A stretch of DNA of 21,564 nucleotides, taken from an uncultured Lachnospiraceae bacterium (GTDB lineage: Bacteria; Bacillota; Clostridia; Lachnospirales; Lachnospiraceae). The stretch lies in NCBI GenBank assembly GCA_937891165.1, contig CALAEX010000088.1, forward strand, positions 1 through 21,564. The letters run 5' to 3'. The position numbers and the translations under genes were made by a program. The stretch's first letter is position 1; each line of letters starts with the position of its first letter. Below are positions 7,072-15,674 of the stretch, piece by piece. Below the pieces are notes generated by a model that was not told the origin of the DNA, searched no databases, and saw nothing but the letters and a program-made list of their open reading frames with translations.

Positions 7072-8802
7072 CTAGGCATTTACCTTAAAATCTTTTATGT
7101 TATTATTCAACTGTTGTGCCTGCTCTTTTACATTTCTGCTATGACTTGCAATAGAATCCATCGTTGCTGTAATTTCTTCGGAAGAAGCACAAGTTTGAGA
7201 CGTTGCATCCGAATTTGCCGCTGCAATTTCCGTCAATTCTGACATCAAATTCTTTACACTTTCGCAATTATCATTCATTCTGATACTAATATCAGATAAA
7301 TTCAAAATTCCAAGATTGATGGAATCCAAACTATCTGTAATTGCCAAAAATTTATTTTTTGTCATTGCTACGCCATTACTCTGTTCTTCCATTACCGTTT
7401 TCACAATATCACTTTGCTTATTTGCTAATTTTACATTATTTTGTAATCCTTCAATCATCTGGTTAATTACTTCTAAGCTCTGTGCCGATTGCTCAGATAA
7501 TTTACGAATTTCTTCTGCAACAACAGCAAATCCTCTACCAGTTTCTCCTGCTCTTGCCGCTTCAATCGAAGCATTCAGAGAAAGTAAATTCGTCTGTGAT
7601 GCAATATCTGCAATCATATCGGAAGCATTGCTAATTTTCTCTGCACTTGTACTAATACCTGTAATACATTCAAAAATTTGGTCAATCGCCACATTCGTAT
7701 CTGCAGATGTTTTTTCCAAATCGCCAATGACTTTCTGACCTTCTGTACTCATCACATTGATTTCTTTACTAGAAGCAGAAAGGTCTTTCGATACATTATC
7801 ACTCTCTGTTGCAATCACCATTAACTTTTCTAATTCCTCCGCAGCACAACTAATACTTTGTGTTTGTTTTTCTGTATTTGTTGTAATTTCATACATAGAA
7901 GTTGCAACCGTTTCTAATGCTTCCGAAATTTGGTTAATTTCTTCATCCATATTAGCTGCCGCCACATCTAATTCATTAGAAGAGGCTCCCAATTCTGTTA
8001 CAATCTTTGTCAACGTATGTTGCAATACATTGGATTCTTGTGCTAACTGACTCACTTCATCCGAACCTTTGACTACAATATTTTCTGTTGTTAAATCTTT
8101 TTCAGAAAGTTTTACAATCTTTTTATTTACCTTTTGAATTCTCGTCACAATGGCTACTCTTGTATAAGTAATTGAAATAATGGTTACAAAAGCAATTAAC
8201 ATAATTTCTATTACTACAAGCCATTTTAAAATATACACATCATTCGAAACCATCGCATGAGAAATATTAATTTGTGCTTGTGCTTCCTCTACATATTGTT
8301 GTATTACCTCTTGCATTACTTCAGAAATCTCTAAAAACTTTCTACAACTCTGTGTTACTTCTTCTGTTGTTGCTGTAGAAGTAATGGTAAACATAAAACT
8401 TCTTCCAGCATCATACATTTTAGAATACAATTTTAAAAGGTCATTATACTCTGCTTCATTATCAGGATAAAGTGCTTTCATTCGTTCTACTTGTGCTTTA
8501 AATTCAATATCTGCCTTATCTAATTCTTCAAATCTCTCTGTATCCATTGTTACAGCAGCTTCAGGAAAAAGACTCTGTACATTTAAAAGTGCCCTCTCCA
8601 TCTTTTGTGAAATATTAATCGCTTCTAAACTTTCTTCTTTCATCTGCGTTACTGAATCATTCGCCTCATCTAAGAGCGAATAATCAATCACTGCATACAC
8701 TAAGAAAAAGATAAAAATAATGACCATCGGCAATAAAATTTTTATCTGAACCGAACTTCTTACCTTTTTCTCTTTTGTTTGTTGTGCTTTTGATTTTTCC
8801 AT
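7072..8802 (-). CDS. Methyl-accepting chemotaxis protein (membrane chemoreceptor)
   Basis: A 576-residue transmembrane receptor that would modulate CheA/CheW. TM1 spans about residues 21-44 and TM2 about 191-213, with a mostly helical extracytoplasmic domain of ~145 residues between them, consistent with a four-helix-bundle sensor. A HAMP-like linker (RVAIVTRIQKVNKKIVKLSEKDL) follows TM2. The conserved signalling hairpin is at residues 400-440 (IASQTNLLSLNASIEAARAG, then GRGFAVVAEEIRKLSEQS). The C-terminal methylation helix includes a run of SSEEITATMD. There is no C-terminal pentapeptide tether. It is transcribed first, with the solute-binding lipoprotein 31 bases behind, from the promoter at 8942-8970. 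The ligand is not evident from sequence. Confidence 0.95.
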   Translation of the reverse strand: MEKSKAQQTKEKKVRSSVQIKILLPMVIIFIFFLVYAVIDYSLLDEANDSVTQMKEESLEAINISQKMERALLNVQSLFPEAAVTMDTERFEELDKADIEFKAQVERMKALYPDNEAEYNDLLKLYSKMYDAGRSFMFTITSTATTEEVTQSCRKFLEISEVMQEVIQQYVEEAQAQINISHAMVSNDVYILKWLVVIEIMLIAFVTIISITYTRVAIVTRIQKVNKKIVKLSEKDLTTENIVVKGSDEVSQLAQESNVLQHTLTKIVTELGASSNELDVAAANMDEEINQISEALETVATSMYEITTNTEKQTQSISCAAEELEKLMVIATESDNVSKDLSASSKEINVMSTEGQKVIGDLEKTSADTNVAIDQIFECITGISTSAEKISNASDMIADIASQTNLLSLNASIEAARAGETGRGFAVVAEEIRKLSEQSAQSLEVINQMIEGLQNNVKLANKQSDIVKTVMEEQSNGVAMTKNKFLAITDSLDSINLGILNLSDISIRMNDNCESVKNLMSELTEIAAANSDATSQTCASSEEITATMDSIASHSRNVKEQAQQLNNNIKDFKVNA

Positions 8803-8941
8803 ACTTATCCCCTTCTTTACTTAAATGTACTTTGCAAACATCACTTTTTATACAAATTTAACCATTTCCCCTACTGTTTGATATAACCTTAGTTATCATT
8901 ATATCTGATATTTGCACTTTACATTGTTAATTTTATATACA

Positions 8942-8970
8942 ATTATAACACAATACCAAAATATTCTCAA
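8942..8970 (-). promoter_or_regulatory. Sigma-A promoter of the MCP unit
   Basis: -35 TTGAGA (8965-8970) and a perfect -10 TATAAT (8942-8947) lie 17 bases apart on the minus strand, about 140 bases before the MCP start. The long leader holds nothing I recognise. An imperfect inverted repeat with TGAAC/GTTCA ends lies upstream at 9002-9020, close after the MATE gene. Confidence 0.7.
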
Positions 8971-9039
8971 TCATCTCGCCACAAAACTTCCATAGGCCTT
9001 TTGAACGATGTTATTGTTCACACATGTAAAGAAATTAAT

Positions 9040-10410
9040 TTATTCTTTTTTCCTTTCTAATTCTTTATAAACGGTCATTCTCATTGTAATATAGCAAGTA
9101 ACACCACCAATGATATTTGAAATAGGTTCTGCTAAAAATACACCATTTACTCCAAATCCAACAGTTGGCAAAATTAAGGTAAGTGGTACAACAATAATTG
9201 CTTTACGGAGTAAAGAAAAGAAAATAGCATGTTTCGCATCTCCTACTGCTTGAAATGTCGATTGTCCTGCAAATTGAAATGCCATAAATACAAATCCAAA
9301 AAAATACATTTGCAATACATCAGTGCCAATTTCCATCATTTGTACGTCATCCGAAAAAAGGCTAAACCAAAATTTCGGAAAGAGAATAATTAAAATCCAC
9401 GCAATCATTGTATAAGAAGAACCAATCAACGTATTAAATCGTATTCCTGACTTTACTCTTTCATAATTTCTTGCACCATAATTAAAGCTAATGACAGGTT
9501 GAGCACCATTTACAATTCCACTAATTGGTAACATAAATATTTCTCGAACAGAATTCGCTACAGTCATAATACCAACATAAATATCACCACCATAACTTTG
9601 TAAAGTGGAATTACAGACCACTTGTACTAAACAATTCGTACCCTGCATAATAAAATTAGCAGTTCCTAATTTCAAAATATCTTTTGTGATATTTCTACTT
9701 ATTCTAATATTCTTTAATTGTAATGGTATCATTATTTTCTTTCCAAACAGAAAATGTAATACCCACATTGCTGAAATTATTTGACTAATAATGGTCGCAA
9801 GTGCAGCACCAGAAACACCCATATCTAATACGAAAATAAAAATTGGGTCAAGTATAATATTGACTACTGCACCGATAATGATAGAACACATTCCTATTTT
9901 GGCAAATCCTTGAGCGTTAATATATCCATTCATACCAGTTGTAATCATAGAAAACATTGTACCAAATAAATATATTTGTAAATATTGCTGTGCATATACA
10001 AAGGATTCCTCACTTGCACCAAACGCAAATAAAATAGGTTTACAAAATATATAACATAAAATTGTTAAAATCACGGAACTGACAACTAATAAGGCAAAGG
10101 AATTTCCAAGTATTTTTCCCGCTTTTTCTGTATGATTTGCTCCTCGTTCCATCGAAAAAAGAGGAACTCCACCCATTCCAAATAAGGCAGTAAATGCCAT
10201 AATTAATGTAACAATAGGAAACGTCAAACCGATTCCTGTCAATGCAATACTATTGCCATCGCCAATATGTCCTATGTAAATTCGGTCAACTACATTGTAT
10301 AAAAGTTGTACTAATTGAGCGATTGTTAAAGGAACCGCCTGTGCAATAATACATTTCCAAACAGGACCTTTTGAAAAATCATTTTTTTTCACTTTTATTT
10401 TTTCATTCAA
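9040..10410 (-). CDS. MATE family efflux transporter
   Basis: A multidrug/toxic-compound extrusion type antiporter in the cytoplasmic membrane, expected to expel cationic compounds in exchange for Na+ or H+. About 456 residues with twelve hydrophobic segments in two homologous halves. Typical family text includes FSKGPVWKCIIAQAVPLTIA, then QLLYNVVDRIYIG in TM1-2, GLTFPIVTLIMAF, GMGGVPLFSMERGA and, in the second half, NGAQPVISFNYGARNYERV. I place the start at TTG 10408-10410, because AGGTGA lies 6 bases before it; the in-frame GTG at 10417-10419 has no ribosome site. It is a single-gene unit lying between the lac-operon terminator and the MCP promoter. The substrate cannot be told from sequence. 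Confidence 0.93.
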   Translation of the reverse strand: MNEKIKVKKNDFSKGPVWKCIIAQAVPLTIAQLVQLLYNVVDRIYIGHIGDGNSIALTGIGLTFPIVTLIMAFTALFGMGGVPLFSMERGANHTEKAGKILGNSFALLVVSSVILTILCYIFCKPILFAFGASEESFVYAQQYLQIYLFGTMFSMITTGMNGYINAQGFAKIGMCSIIIGAVVNIILDPIFIFVLDMGVSGAALATIISQIISAMWVLHFLFGKKIMIPLQLKNIRISRNITKDILKLGTANFIMQGTNCLVQVVCNSTLQSYGGDIYVGIMTVANSVREIFMLPISGIVNGAQPVISFNYGARNYERVKSGIRFNTLIGSSYTMIAWILIILFPKFWFSLFSDDVQMMEIGTDVLQMYFFGFVFMAFQFAGQSTFQAVGDAKHAIFFSLLRKAIIVVPLTLILPTVGFGVNGVFLAEPISNIIGGVTCYITMRMTVYKELERKKE

Positions 10411-10511
10411 ATTTATCACCTACTAAATTATATTTTATAGTGCAGATTGCAACATAATTTATCCTCATATTAGCACATATTTTATTCTTTGAAAACCGAT
10501 AAATATAAAAA

Positions 10512-10538
10512 ATATAGAGGTCACAAGTACCTCTATAT
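10512..10538 (-). terminator. Intrinsic terminator of the beta-galactoside operon
   Basis: A perfect 10-bp stem (ATATAGAGGT, 10512-10521, with ACCTCTATAT, 10529-10538) and a 7-base loop, followed on the minus strand by TTTTTATATTT. It lies 160 bases after the stop of the 76-residue protein and before the MATE gene. Confidence 0.88.
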
Positions 10539-10697
10539 CTCTCATATAAAAAATTTATAATTTTTACTATTAGTTCCAAAACTACTGAATCTATGCCGTT
10601 TATTGGTGACAACTCCAACTCTTCTTCCACATCAGAAAACTCATCATAGAATCCAACAACATTTCTTCCATTATTCTTTCACCATTATTTAAATTTA

Positions 10698-10928
10698 TTA
10701 ATTTATAATATAACTAAATAATCTTTGTGCATCACTATCATTATGAGTAATTATTTCCATCTCTGATGTGCAACCACCAGAGAAAAATCTAACAAGTGTC
10801 ACATATTGAGAAAGCGTATCTTTTAAGTTTAATCTATCACCATTTTGTGTTACAAGTTCTACATATCCTTCACACATTCGAACAGCATCGAAAAATTTAT
10901 CAACATTTGTTACATTTTTTAATTTCAT
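10698..10928 (-). CDS. Small HPr-like protein, third gene of the beta-galactoside operon
   Basis: A 76-residue protein. The ATG at 10926-10928 has AAGGAG 8 bases upstream; a GTG six codons earlier would put the start on top of that site. Predicted order is helix (NVDKFFDAVRMCEG), strand (YVELVT), turn with GDRLNLKDTLSQYVTLVRFF, strand (EMEIITH) and helix (DSDAQRLFSYI). This parallels the HPr fold, where a GKxVNLKSxxxxxSL segment is followed by a strand and the DExEAL helix. The phosphorylatable His15 (motif GIHARPA) is absent and the regulatory Ser of KS is Asp here (LKDTL). If the match is right, this is a non-phosphorylatable HPr relative. Gene position, 26 bases after the symporter, suggests it modulates transport. 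The fold is my inference; expression as a real gene is well supported. Confidence 0.75.
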   Translation of the reverse strand: MKLKNVTNVDKFFDAVRMCEGYVELVTQNGDRLNLKDTLSQYVTLVRFFSGGCTSEMEIITHNDSDAQRLFSYIIN

Positions 10929-10954
10929 AATAATAGCTCCTTTCACTTATTTCA

Positions 10955-12331
10955 TTATGCGTTTTTTTCCATCCTAATTTCAGCATTTGCTTTTTCTACT
11001 TTCATTCTAGACATAATGAAAGTAATAATTAATGTAAGTACAACTGGAAGTATCAAATACATTGTCTTTAACATGTTAATACAAGATTCCGACTGTACAG
11101 CTAATGTTCCATCATAGCCAGCAAACTCTAATAACCATCCCTGAAGAGCAACACCGATACCACCACCAAGTTTTACACCTAATGATGTACAAGAATACAT
11201 AGTTCCATCCACACGTTTTCCTTTTGTCAAATATGTATATTGAGATGCTTCCGCAATAACAGCATTCATGTCTCCCTGCCATGGTCCCATACCAAAGGCT
11301 GCCACACCTGTGAAAATGAACATTAATGGAATATTTCCCATGTAAGCCGCAACAACTACTAATGCACGTCCAAGTGTACCAACTGCATAACCATAAAGAT
11401 TTAATTTATACATACCTTTCCATTTCGTAACAAGTGCTGGAGTAATAACCAATGCAATAATAAGTGGAATGTTGATAGCCCATGCAAAATAAGAGAAAAG
11501 ATTTTCGTCTCCCATTACATACTTCATATAGTAAGTACCTACTCCAAGCATTGCACCATATAACTGCTGAAGAATATAAGTACAACAAATCATTATATAA
11601 TATTTATTTGCAACTAATAACTTAGCAGCATTAATTAATGTATATTTTTCTTCTTCCTTATTTGCAGAACTATCTGCTTCCTCTTGTTCCTTTAATTCTT
11701 CTTCAGATAACTCTTTTACAGAAAATACGGAAATTGTATTAGTAATAATACCAATAATTGTATAAATAATTGCAACCGTTCTCCATGCTGCTGCATCACT
11801 ACCAAATTGTGTAACCAAACCAATGGTCATCGACTGAATCAATAAACTTGTAGAAAAAGCAAAGATAAAACGGAAAGAACCCATTTCTACACGTTCTCTA
11901 TTGTTCTTCGTAACTAATGATGTCAATGCAGAGTATGCAATATTATTTGCTGTATAGAATACTGCATTTAATAATGTATAACAAATAAAGAACCATGCAT
12001 ACTGTGCTGTTTTACCAAGACTTGTTGGAATTGCAAAAATACCAACAAGAGTTACTGCACAACCGAAAAATCCATAAAACATCCAAGGTCTTGCTTTACC
12101 CATTCTGCTCTTTGTTTTATCAATCATTGCCCCAAAAAACAAGTCTGTTACACCATCAAAAATTTTAGATGCCGCAATCAATGTACCTACAATACCTGCA
12201 TTTAATCCAATCGTATCCGTCAAATAAATCATTACAAATGATGTAAGAAGTGCGTAAACTACATTACCAGCAATATCTCCTGAGCCATACCCGACTTTAT
12301 TATACCAATTTAAATATTTCTTCTCGTTCAT
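10955..12331 (-). CDS. GPH-family sugar:cation symporter (MelB/LacS type)
   Basis: A 458-residue, twelve-helix transporter of the glycoside-pentoside-hexuronide:cation symporter family within the MFS. The N-terminus NWYNKVGYGSGDIAGNVVYA, then ASKIFDGVTDLFFGAMIDKTKSRMGKARPW, is the family's signature, including the Asp residues of helices II and IV (SGDI, FDGVTD) that bind the coupling cation and sugar. There is no C-terminal PTS EIIA-like domain of the kind fused to streptococcal LacS. It follows the GH2 beta-galactosidase by 22 bases and precedes the HPr-like gene by 26 bases. The natural substrate is most likely lactose or another beta-galactoside, inferred from the enzyme next to it. AAGGAG lies 10 bases before the ATG. 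Confidence 0.93.
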   Translation of the reverse strand: MNEKKYLNWYNKVGYGSGDIAGNVVYALLTSFVMIYLTDTIGLNAGIVGTLIAASKIFDGVTDLFFGAMIDKTKSRMGKARPWMFYGFFGCAVTLVGIFAIPTSLGKTAQYAWFFICYTLLNAVFYTANNIAYSALTSLVTKNNRERVEMGSFRFIFAFSTSLLIQSMTIGLVTQFGSDAAAWRTVAIIYTIIGIITNTISVFSVKELSEEELKEQEEADSSANKEEEKYTLINAAKLLVANKYYIMICCTYILQQLYGAMLGVGTYYMKYVMGDENLFSYFAWAINIPLIIALVITPALVTKWKGMYKLNLYGYAVGTLGRALVVVAAYMGNIPLMFIFTGVAAFGMGPWQGDMNAVIAEASQYTYLTKGKRVDGTMYSCTSLGVKLGGGIGVALQGWLLEFAGYDGTLAVQSESCINMLKTMYLILPVVLTLIITFIMSRMKVEKANAEIRMEKNA

Positions 12332-12353
12332 TTCTCATTTTCTCCTTTTCTCA

Positions 12354-15300
12354 CTATTTTGTATATGTCATCAGCTTGATTCCAAATTCAAATTCTTTGC
12401 AGTCCAGTCTATATTGTTCTAAAAGTTCTGGACCACAGCTATTTGAACCAATACCACTTTGTGCATAATCTACACATAAAACAGTATAATTGGATGGCTG
12501 TAATTCAAAGTTATGTTTCTTTTCTGTTAATTCTTCCTGTGTATAAGCGGATACGTTGAAACAAAACGTCTTTTCTCCTAAAAATTCCATCTTATCTGTT
12601 TCATTTTCAACAGTTACATACGAACAATCATAATGGCTTCCATTTTCCTGTGGTCTAATATAATCTTCGTGTAAATCTTCGATATAACCACCAAAAATGC
12701 CATGACTAGAAGCTCTATGTTTATCACAGTAACTTTCCATTGGTCCCATTCCATAATATTGAACTTGGTTCATGCTCTTATTTAAGAATAAACGTAACCC
12801 AAATCTTGGAAGTATTGGGAACTCTGGATGTCTTTTTACCTTCATATCCAGTCCTATTGCACCATTTCCATCAATGGTCCATGTTGTATCCATATCGAGA
12901 ATTCTTTGTACCGTATCAGCACTCATAGACATATTGCAACGAATGCGAACCCCTTCTTCACAAGTCTCCACCGTTGTATCATAAGCTCGTACAGAAGTTT
13001 TGTCATATCTAGCTCTATACCATTCTTTTTTGATATACATATCATTATCTGTAGGAGCTCTCCAAATATTTACTTCCATTGGCTTTTCCATCTTGTCTAT
13101 ACCTGCTATTTCTAATTTGGTAAACAACCCAGTTCTCTTATCTAAAACATAGTTGAACTGATTACCTTTTACATAAACAAATGCGTCTGTCTGTTCTACA
13201 AAAATGCCTTGATTACTCTTGCCAAACTGTTGAAGTTTCTCAACTACTTCACTATTTCTTCCATCGACATTTTTCAATGCAATCTCATCAAATCCTAAAC
13301 AATGTCCTTTTGGCACTAAAGCAACATCTTTTGTAGAATAATAAGAAACTTTCAAATAAACACTTCCGCTTTCTGGTACTCCAACACGAAATGGAATGGT
13401 TACTGTTTCTGATGGTTCTATAGATGGTGTGTCAATAAATCCTTCTTCCATCACTTTTCCATCACAACTTACTTCATACTTCATCTGAATATAATCTTTT
13501 GCATTTGTAAAATCGAGATAATTATGGAACGTAATTGTTCCTGTTTCTTGTTCAAAACATTGTACTCTTACTGGACGATAAACATTTTGATATTCTAACA
13601 GACCTGTATGTGGTGTTCTGTCAGGATAAACAAGTCCATCCATACAGAAATTACTATCATTGACATCTTCTCCATGGTCTCCACCATAATAGTACATTGC
13701 CTTACCTTCTTCTGTCTCACCTTTGTAAATACCATGGTCACACCATTCCCATACGAAACCACCACACATAATAGGTTCTCTCTGGAAAATTTGGAAATAA
13801 TCCTCAAAGTCTCCAGGTCCATTTCCCATCGAATGACAATACTCAATTAAAATGAAAGATTTATCTGGATTGCTATCTAAATACTCATCAATCTCATGAA
13901 ACGGAGGATACATTCTACTAAATAAGTCGAGATTAGAGAAATCGTATTTTTTCTTATCGCTATGATATCTTGCACTTTCAAAATGAGTAAGTCTGCTGTC
14001 ATCAAATGATTTTGTCCATTTTAATGCTTCTTCAAATGTACAGCCATAAGCACATTCATTTCCCATAGACCAAATGACAATACAAGGTCTATTCTTTTCT
14101 CTTTCTACACAACGCTTTACTCTATCTACCGTTGCTTCAATATATAGTGGATTGTCTGAAATTGGTTCATTCCAACGTTTTGCTTTATGTTCAAATTCAT
14201 CATTCGCAAAATAAATTTCACTAGGTCCATGGCTCTCATTATCCGCTTCATCTACAACAAGAAATCCGTATTCATCACATAACTGATAGAAAAATGGCTG
14301 ATTTGGATAATGACTAGAACGAATTGCATTAAAATTATGTTGTTTCATCATTTCCATATCTTTTTTCATTTGATTGATGCTGATAACAAAACCTGTCACA
14401 GGATCTGAATCGTGTCTATTTACACCTCTAAAAATAATAGGTTTTCCATTAAAAATAACTACATTATTTTCAACATGAATTTCCCTGATACCTACACGTT
14501 CTGTAATTACTTCATATTCCGTTTTTAAAACAAGAGAATACAAATATGGATTTTCAGGGTTCCAAAGTACTGGATTTTCAATTTCAAACTCTAAAACACC
14601 ACTTTTTTCTGTTTCTTTTACTGCAATGATTTTACCACCAGCTTCAGACAGCGTTGCTGTCATTGGAATTCCTTCATCATTTAAAAATTTCACATCAACT
14701 GTTATAATTGCTTTTTCGTCTGTATTCAAAGTTTTTACAAAATAGTCATAAATCATTTTTTCAGGACGATGTAAAATATACACATCATTAAAAATTCCAC
14801 TCATTCGGAATTTATCCTGGTCTTCCATATAACTTCCATCACACCACTTTAAGACAAGCACTGCTAAACGATTCTTACCTTCTACAAGAATATCCGTAAT
14901 ATCAAACTCACTTGTTGAGTGTGACACCTGACTATAACCAACATATTCTCCATTGACCCATACATAAAAGCAGGAATCTACACCTTCAAAATTTAAGTAT
15001 GCCTTTGGTGCTTCCTTACATTTTTTATATTCAAAATCATAAATATAAGTTCCACATGGATTATCCTGTGGTACACAAGGTGGATCAAACGGAAATGGAT
15101 ATTTAATATTTGTATACTGATATGTGTCAAATCCATAATTCTGCCACATTCCAGGAACAGTTACTAATTCATATCCTTCTCCAACAAAATCCTTTTCATA
15201 AAATATTTCTTGTAGTTCATAAATGCTACTGTAGTATCGGAAATTCCACTGGTCATTTAATAACTGAAATCTGTCTGACTCTTTTCTGTCATGCACTAAA

Positions 15301-15398
15301 GTATGCATTGCTCTAGATGCCGGAATATAATAACTTCTATTTGGCATTGTATTTTCATGCAATACTTTAAGATTTTCATAGTGTTTTGGTACTATCAT
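12354..15398 (-). CDS. lacZ: Glycoside hydrolase family 2 beta-galactosidase (LacZ type)
   Basis: Hydrolyses terminal beta-galactosides such as lactose in the cytoplasm; no signal peptide. The 1014 residues match long LacZ enzymes (E. coli 1024). Order: N-terminal jelly-roll sugar-binding domain (~50-215), an immunoglobulin-like domain (~216-310), TIM barrel (~310-610), a second Ig-like domain, and the C-terminal beta-galactosidase small-chain domain (~740-1005). Active-site text: FRGVNRHDSDP (324-334), RSSHYPN (360-366), the acid/base Glu448 in WSMGNE, and the nucleophile Glu519 in ILIEYCHSMGNGPGDF. GGAGG precedes the ATG by 11 bases. It is the first gene of an operon with the symporter and the small HPr-like protein, and is divergent from an AraC-type regulator. 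A different beta-glycoside is possible, but the full LacZ layout favours beta-galactosidase. Confidence 0.95.
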   Translation of the reverse strand: MIVPKHYENLKVLHENTMPNRSYYIPASRAMHTLVHDRKESDRFQLLNDQWNFRYYSSIYELQEIFYEKDFVGEGYELVTVPGMWQNYGFDTYQYTNIKYPFPFDPPCVPQDNPCGTYIYDFEYKKCKEAPKAYLNFEGVDSCFYVWVNGEYVGYSQVSHSTSEFDITDILVEGKNRLAVLVLKWCDGSYMEDQDKFRMSGIFNDVYILHRPEKMIYDYFVKTLNTDEKAIITVDVKFLNDEGIPMTATLSEAGGKIIAVKETEKSGVLEFEIENPVLWNPENPYLYSLVLKTEYEVITERVGIREIHVENNVVIFNGKPIIFRGVNRHDSDPVTGFVISINQMKKDMEMMKQHNFNAIRSSHYPNQPFFYQLCDEYGFLVVDEADNESHGPSEIYFANDEFEHKAKRWNEPISDNPLYIEATVDRVKRCVEREKNRPCIVIWSMGNECAYGCTFEEALKWTKSFDDSRLTHFESARYHSDKKKYDFSNLDLFSRMYPPFHEIDEYLDSNPDKSFILIEYCHSMGNGPGDFEDYFQIFQREPIMCGGFVWEWCDHGIYKGETEEGKAMYYYGGDHGEDVNDSNFCMDGLVYPDRTPHTGLLEYQNVYRPVRVQCFEQETGTITFHNYLDFTNAKDYIQMKYEVSCDGKVMEEGFIDTPSIEPSETVTIPFRVGVPESGSVYLKVSYYSTKDVALVPKGHCLGFDEIALKNVDGRNSEVVEKLQQFGKSNQGIFVEQTDAFVYVKGNQFNYVLDKRTGLFTKLEIAGIDKMEKPMEVNIWRAPTDNDMYIKKEWYRARYDKTSVRAYDTTVETCEEGVRIRCNMSMSADTVQRILDMDTTWTIDGNGAIGLDMKVKRHPEFPILPRFGLRLFLNKSMNQVQYYGMGPMESYCDKHRASSHGIFGGYIEDLHEDYIRPQENGSHYDCSYVTVENETDKMEFLGEKTFCFNVSAYTQEELTEKKHNFELQPSNYTVLCVDYAQSGIGSNSCGPELLEQYRLDCKEFEFGIKLMTYTK

Positions 15399-15430
15399 CT
15401 TTCTTGGTTCCTCCGTGTTTTTCTATATTT

Positions 15431-15459
15431 AGTATATTGTTAGATGGCAAATAAGTCCA
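15431..15459 (-). promoter_or_regulatory. Promoter of the lacZ operon
   Basis: On the minus strand, weak -35 TGGACT (15454-15459, 4 of 6) and -10 TATACT (15431-15436, 5 of 6) are 17 bases apart. A poor -35 with the 28-bp operator box starting 7 bases further upstream is the layout of AraC-activated promoters. Confidence 0.6.
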
Positions 15460-15466
15460 TAAATTC

Positions 15467-15494
15467 CATTAGACAAAATATGCACAAAATGATA
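15467..15494. promoter_or_regulatory. 28-bp operator box, copy 1 (lac control region)
   Basis: Read on the minus strand the box holds two direct half-repeats, ATTTTGTGCAT and ATTTTGTCTAA, spaced 11 bp (one helical turn), as AraC-family proteins prefer. A 27-of-28 identical copy occurs at 21311-21338. It abuts the -35 of the lacZ promoter and overlaps a plus-strand promoter for the regulator gene, so the likely ligand is the regulator encoded at 15675-16535, activating lacZ and limiting its own expression. Confidence 0.7.
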
Positions 15495-15498
15495 TTAT
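15470..15498 (+). promoter_or_regulatory. Promoter of the divergent AraC-type regulator
   Basis: -35 TAGACA (15470-15475, 5 of 6) and -10 TATTAT (15493-15498, 5 of 6) with a 17-base spacer, lying inside the 28-bp box. Transcripts would carry a structured leader of about 170 bases before the regulator's ATG. Confidence 0.5.
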
Positions 15499-15507
15499 TA
15501 TAGTAAC

Positions 15508-15643
15508 ATCGTAATTATTCAGTACCTTCATAATTACGATACAAAAATCCATTAAAAATCGCTTCGCGATGGGATTTTTGTATGATTGAATCATGTTCTT
15601 ACGTTCAAAACAACAAGTGTTTTGAACTGTACTGAATAGTTAC
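15508..15643 (+). repeat. Palindromic leader element upstream of the AraC-type regulator
   Basis: Several inverted repeats are nested here. An outer pair of 14-nt arms (15511-15524 and 15630-15643) matches with one mismatch. A local 11-bp perfect pair (15508-15518 with 15530-15540) competes with the left outer arm. A 12-bp perfect stem (15539-15550 with 15572-15583) encloses a small ATCGC-TTC-GCGAT hairpin and ends in GATTTTTG, terminator-like on the plus strand. A 10-bp perfect hairpin (15603-15612 with 15618-15627) follows. It could be an attenuating mRNA leader or a MITE-like palindromic insertion; no clear target-site duplication is visible. Confidence 0.6.
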
Positions 15644-15674
15644 GTAAAATCTATATAAGAAGAGGTGACACATT

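Noticed and set aside
7316..8050. Plus-strand frames of 97 and 140 codons inside the MCP gene
   Set aside because: They are antisense to conserved MCP helices, a common artefact of the heptad codon pattern; no start signals.
9002..9020. Imperfect inverted repeat TGAAC...GTTCA after the MATE gene, considered as a second LexA box or a terminator
   Set aside because: The spacing between half-sites is 9 bases, not 4, and no T-run follows.
10403..10630. Minus-strand 75-codon open frame (GTG start) between the small HPr-like gene and the MATE gene
   Set aside because: It has no ribosome site, runs through the operon's intrinsic terminator and overlaps the MATE start. The upstream part in the same frame (NGRNVVGFYDEFSDVEEELE) looks protein-like but has a stop and no start before it, so at most it is a gene remnant.
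10600..10671. A 23-codon frame starting ATG at 10671 just after the HPr-like gene
   Set aside because: Only a weak GGTGA lies upstream, the peptide is Met- and Trp-rich, and it shows no recognisable features.
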